From the NCBI GenBank assembly GCA_937901085.1, contig CALCHQ010000113.1, positions 1-8,537 on the forward strand: a stretch of DNA of 8,537 nt. Reading direction: 5' to 3'. Each line of letters begins with the position of its first letter. Position 1 is the first letter of the stretch. The translations under genes were made by a program, and so were the position numbers. The DNA comes from an uncultured Verrucomicrobiales bacterium (GTDB lineage Bacteria; Verrucomicrobiota; Verrucomicrobiia; Verrucomicrobiales; Akkermansiaceae). The notes beneath the pieces were generated by a model. It saw only the letters and a list, made by a program, of their open reading frames with translations. It ran no database searches and was not told where the DNA came from. Positions 6,301-8,537 of the stretch are shown here, piece by piece.

Positions 6301-8537
6301 TAATAGCGCAACACTTTACATGGAAGGCGGTGCCACCCTCATTCTTCCGGCATATAAGAGTGAGAACTCGATAACGGGTGAGGATGTCACCATCGTAGCG
6401 AATGGTGCAGACTCCTCGCTAACCAATATTAGCAACGACAACACGCAGTACCGGGTAAACCACTCCAGTATCAAGCTGAGCAATGTCAGCATTAGTGTTG
6501 ATACCGTAGCAAATGGCCGCACGCTTAGTAACCTGCTGGTCAATAGCTCTGTTACTAACACGGGCGAGGGATTGCTGACCGTGAATAACAATGGTAACAC
6601 CCTGACTGCGGTGACGGCGGAAGACGGCAATATTTCCGTTGTGAATGCAACGGCAGATGCAGCTGTGAGCATCGGGGCTGTTACCGCGGCTGATGCCATG
6701 AGCGTGAGTACCACGATTGCCCATACCCAGGTAAGCGCGTTGACGCTGGGCGCAGGTTCTGCCTTTAATGTAAGCGGGGCTCTGACTCTGGCTGATAATG
6801 CTGCGCTGGAATTCGCAACTCTGGGTACAACTGCCCCGGTGACCATGAACGGTACGCTGACGCTGGGGACAGGCATGACGCTGACGGCCGAGGAAATCAC
6901 CACGCCAGGCGATTATGTCTTGATGAGTGGTGTTACTTCGGAGCTTGCTTCGACAGCGGCTAGCAACTATTTTGCCTCCATCAACGGCTCCAGCATGCTG
7001 GATGAATATGAGCTGAAGGTTGAGGGGAATAACCTCATTCTGGTTCATACTGCGCCTTTCGTTCCCGAAACAGACTGGACCTGGGAAGGTACTACCGGTG
7101 GCGGCGGTGTCTGGGGTAGCAATCCCGACAACTGGGCTTCTGACACAGGTGCAACCTCCTCCTCCACGGATGTTTCCTTCACCGCAGAGGGTGCTGGTGA
7201 AGTACAGATTGACGGCACTGTGGTCGCCAAGGATATCTATGTGACCGAAGGCGAGTACACCTTCACCCAGAAGGAAGGCACGACGGGCGGCATCACGGCC
7301 AACAGCATGACCATCCGTGGCAATGATACCAGCGTCACCATTGAGAACGCCAACACCATTGGCACGACCAACCTGAAAGGTGGTACTCTGGTATTGAGCG
7401 GCGAGGGTACTACCGGCGGCAACGTTGTGCTGGGCGGCGGTCTCCTCAAGTATGACGGCTCCACGCTGGACATCAGCAGCAACGTCTCCCTGGCTAATGG
7501 TTACACCGGCCCGGTCAAGATCGAGGTGGTGGATAATACCGCTACCACCGATGTGGTGGAAAGCGTGACCTGGACCAAGGCAGCATGGAATGTAGCCAAT
7601 TCTGGCGTGACAGCCATTCTTGCCAACGGTATTGTCAAGACCGGTGCGGGAACCATGAATGTGAATTGGCAATTTGGCAGTACCACAACACATGCCGGCA
7701 ATATAACTGTAGATGCTGGTATATTGGTTTACACGGGAACTAAAAATGGAATTCCTAGTCTGACTTTCGCGGGTGCTATTTCTGTCGCCCAAGGTGCTGA
7801 ACTTCAATTTAGCGTTGATCAGGCAAATCTGACTGGCAATATTGAAGGTAAGGGTGTAATACAGCTGGGGAATACGGAATTCACCCGTGGCTACATAGAA
7901 TTACGCGGAGATAATTCTGCATTTGAAGGGACGCTTAAACTGACTGGAGTTCCTGTTTCAAGTACCGCTGCGGCGAACTCTGTTCGTGTGTCTAACAGCA
8001 ACGCTCTTGGCGGTCAGAATACAACTCTTGAGCTTAACGGCCGCCAGGTATGGTTCCAAGATGCCAATAATGCAACCTTCACCCTTAAGGAAGTCAAGGT
8101 GAATGAGGGTACGGTCAACTACTTCCATGGCGATAATGGTGAGACCTACAACATCAATGCGCTTCTGACGGGTTCAGGTGTCTTGGAAAGTTATAATGAC
8201 AGAACAATGACGAATCAGCTTTCCGGCAATATCAGCGGATTTACCGGAACGATTACGGCAGGAAACAAGAATACCTGGCTGCTGGGCGGCGAGGGTATCG
8301 CCGATGCCGGAGGCGCCATTCAGGCAACATTGAAAGGCAGGGCTGGCACAATTAAGGTGCAGTACAACAACGCCACCACCCTGAGTGGAGCGGTAGGCAC
8401 GGCTGATACGGATACCCTGACCCTGGAACAGGCAGGCACCGGTACGCTGACCGTGGGCGGCGTGATTGGCGGAGCTGCCAACGTGAAGCAGAGCGGCACC
8501 GGCGCGCTGGTGCTGACCGCTGCCAACACCTCCACCG
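3170..8537 (+). CDS. Giant autotransporter-type surface protein, 5' part (at least 1,789 residues)
   Basis: The frame runs without a stop from ATG 3170 to the window's end. It opens with a Sec signal peptide (MKLHLPKLLR..., cleavage predicted after AQA, residue 47). Residues 48-150 are aromatic-rich (YIYFYD, PWQEWKYY) and I cannot assign them to a family. The rest is a beta-helix-like passenger of Gly, Thr, Val, Asn and Ser with few Cys. PATR-like motifs include LKKTGAGTMKLTG (532-544), VRGDNSYTGGT (905-915), VKTGAGTMNVN (from 1489) and VKQSGTGALVLT (from 1772). A Trp-rich junction at 1303-1322 (WTW...W...NPDNW) appears to divide two passenger modules. The start at 3170 fits the signal peptide; only AAGGA 24 nt upstream resembles a Shine-Dalgarno sequence, so initiation is probably SD-independent. 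By analogy with gene 1, a C-terminal barrel should follow beyond the window. The passenger's ligand or role is unknown. Codon use becomes more AT-rich around 7650-8250. Confidence 0.9.
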   Translation, partial: MKLHLPKLLRNAVLACMAAIASVSTTVGTAAFTGGVVAVSIAQQAQAGWSADSSTKGYIYFYDNSETSESQVDELVLPTAENGVEVGWAGQYATAADKYTNLFMCSGYDDGEGNQPAGYAGQTSTIGKVVAGNGVSLTVAANPWQEWKYYTSLTIENLEFGGGTGAGGFGLTDAESSVTINQVSGSLSSVTNAGSLTIGTAEGTTRISGTLSNTGTLKVNGTIIIDSLQGFNSKGAWSDEANSQGFRTAGDYILATGNTTFTVTQAEVMGVMTTLTTNDAGETLFEGTADTSLYYIINADVTAGVAGTGADTNYDVASGRTLTIGAGQQAGTVTLSQGATLNLAPGAEKALGDMVASLSAPEGSTVKVSGSGTKVSVSATETRLNAANIIVDGATLKLTKTNSNTANTIYLAGDMTLQNNARLEISGGADSFHWGDANKIEILNSELALSNHRISLQSVDEIILTNGKITGTGDDQGALDFIENGAVVVSNGTSEISAPIKLRGNASNVTTMQVESGTLTIGEVTTTGSGVLKKTGAGTMKLTGTTLNSGLVHAEGVVQVAGTVDLQGTSSFDAGTTLSVVSGGTLNMTGTATMGGTTTVSSGGTLNMGGTLTWSGALTVENGGVLVLNSMHTVEGSLSLADGGALRIGNIAGSGEDEATGGPAAGQNGWDYKTVSFLKAAASAQISGLDSVLDAGGSEATVSTETVDGFTIYNAQSGYNYYVQDTETSAEYSIATGLVSANSIIMSDGTTLVVKDVLDTSKVVVAEGGAVNYEVDGGELTISQSDVISNIASLSLTNAAKAVLTAGNAKLGTAENPLEVSLSGASTLAFRNGNNGAFIHADITVAGEGSLAGSYQYSYADVRGTVTGDGTLTLTNEPGKTNGWFLSSTISGNLALKVTGGSVTVRGDNSYTGGTIVYAGSVTADHEHAFGQGGVEFKSGATLTANSNLHIKGDLTLTQAEITLKSTTVEGSLIMSHGGAMLKLAEGASADEMTVVTLKGGTNALRRVDMSGTPNKKLVLAGGTTTLRGNDYRDNALWLGTAGNNSATLYMEGGATLILPAYKSENSITGEDVTIVANGADSSLTNISNDNTQYRVNHSSIKLSNVSISVDTVANGRTLSNLLVNSSVTNTGEGLLTVNNNGNTLTAVTAEDGNISVVNATADAAVSIGAVTAADAMSVSTTIAHTQVSALTLGAGSAFNVSGALTLADNAALEFATLGTTAPVTMNGTLTLGTGMTLTAEEITTPGDYVLMSGVTSELASTAASNYFASINGSSMLDEYELKVEGNNLILVHTAPFVPETDWTWEGTTGGGGVWGSNPDNWASDTGATSSSTDVSFTAEGAGEVQIDGTVVAKDIYVTEGEYTFTQKEGTTGGITANSMTIRGNDTSVTIENANTIGTTNLKGGTLVLSGEGTTGGNVVLGGGLLKYDGSTLDISSNVSLANGYTGPVKIEVVDNTATTDVVESVTWTKAAWNVANSGVTAILANGIVKTGAGTMNVNWQFGSTTTHAGNITVDAGILVYTGTKNGIPSLTFAGAISVAQGAELQFSVDQANLTGNIEGKGVIQLGNTEFTRGYIELRGDNSAFEGTLKLTGVPVSSTAAANSVRVSNSNALGGQNTTLELNGRQVWFQDANNATFTLKEVKVNEGTVNYFHGDNGETYNINALLTGSGVLESYNDRTMTNQLSGNISGFTGTITAGNKNTWLLGGEGIADAGGAIQATLKGRAGTIKVQYNNATTLSGAVGTADTDTLTLEQAGTGTLTVGGVIGGAANVKQSGTGALVLTAANTST
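4913..4993 (+). repeat. 60-bp period repeat in the gene 2 passenger
   Basis: A 21-bp block coding for SGGTLNM is identical at 4913-4933 and 4973-4993, a spacing of 60 bp or 20 codons. The DNA between is diverged (TGTATMGGTTTVS), but the Gly/Thr pattern continues after it (GGTLTWSG). The period equals that of the tandem repeat in gene 1. Confidence 0.75.
7076..7135 (+). other. Trp-rich module junction in gene 2
   Basis: It codes for WTWEGTTGGGGVWGSNPDNW, with W1303, W1305, W1315 and W1322. Similar W...G..W...NW motifs occur at the beginning of passenger modules in many PATR-repeat autotransporters (general family knowledge). It follows a segment that closes with LKVEGNNLILVHT, which reads like the end of a domain. 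Here it lies about 1,300 residues into the protein, suggesting two fused or successive modules. Confidence 0.55.

Overview
The window holds the 3' end of one large autotransporter gene, an intergenic stretch of almost 1 kb built from repeats, and the 5' part of a second, very large autotransporter-type gene. Both genes are on the + strand, head to tail. Neither is complete: gene 1 (1-2192) lacks its start, and gene 2 (3170-8537) is still open after 1,789 codons.

Likely source: a Gram-negative bacterium with type V secretion. The mix of PATR-type beta-strand repeats (autotransporter-associated beta strand repeat), a WxW...NW junction motif, a signal peptide starting MKLHLPK, and a start codon without a well-placed Shine-Dalgarno sequence recalls Verrucomicrobiota of the Akkermansia kind. 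This comes from memory of those proteins and is moderate evidence only. No rRNA, tRNA or housekeeping gene is present to settle it.

Region by region. 1-2192: end of a beta-helix passenger containing 20-residue tandem repeats, a helical linker, and a complete C-terminal autotransporter beta-barrel ending in Phe, closed by tandem TGA codons. 2193-2243: a perfect 12-bp hairpin just behind the stops. 2244-2907: a GC-rich unit of 308/307 bp in two almost identical tandem copies plus a truncated third start. Each full unit carries a terminator-like hairpin and several GCCCC/GGGGC palindromes. 2908-3070: an AT-richer stretch with small hairpins. 3071-3169: a plausible sigma70-type promoter and a leader that can fold into a hairpin at the very 5' end of the mRNA. 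3170-8537: signal peptide, an aromatic N-terminal segment I cannot assign, then a long Gly/Thr/Val/Asn-rich passenger with at least four PATR-like motifs and a Trp-rich module boundary. Its beta-barrel should lie downstream of the window.

Together the two genes look like members of a paralogous surface-protein cluster, each with its own transcription unit separated by terminators. The repeats inside and between them offer routes for recombination and variation of cell-surface proteins. I see no defence system, CRISPR array, transposase or enzyme, and the evidence does not support claiming a wholly new system here.
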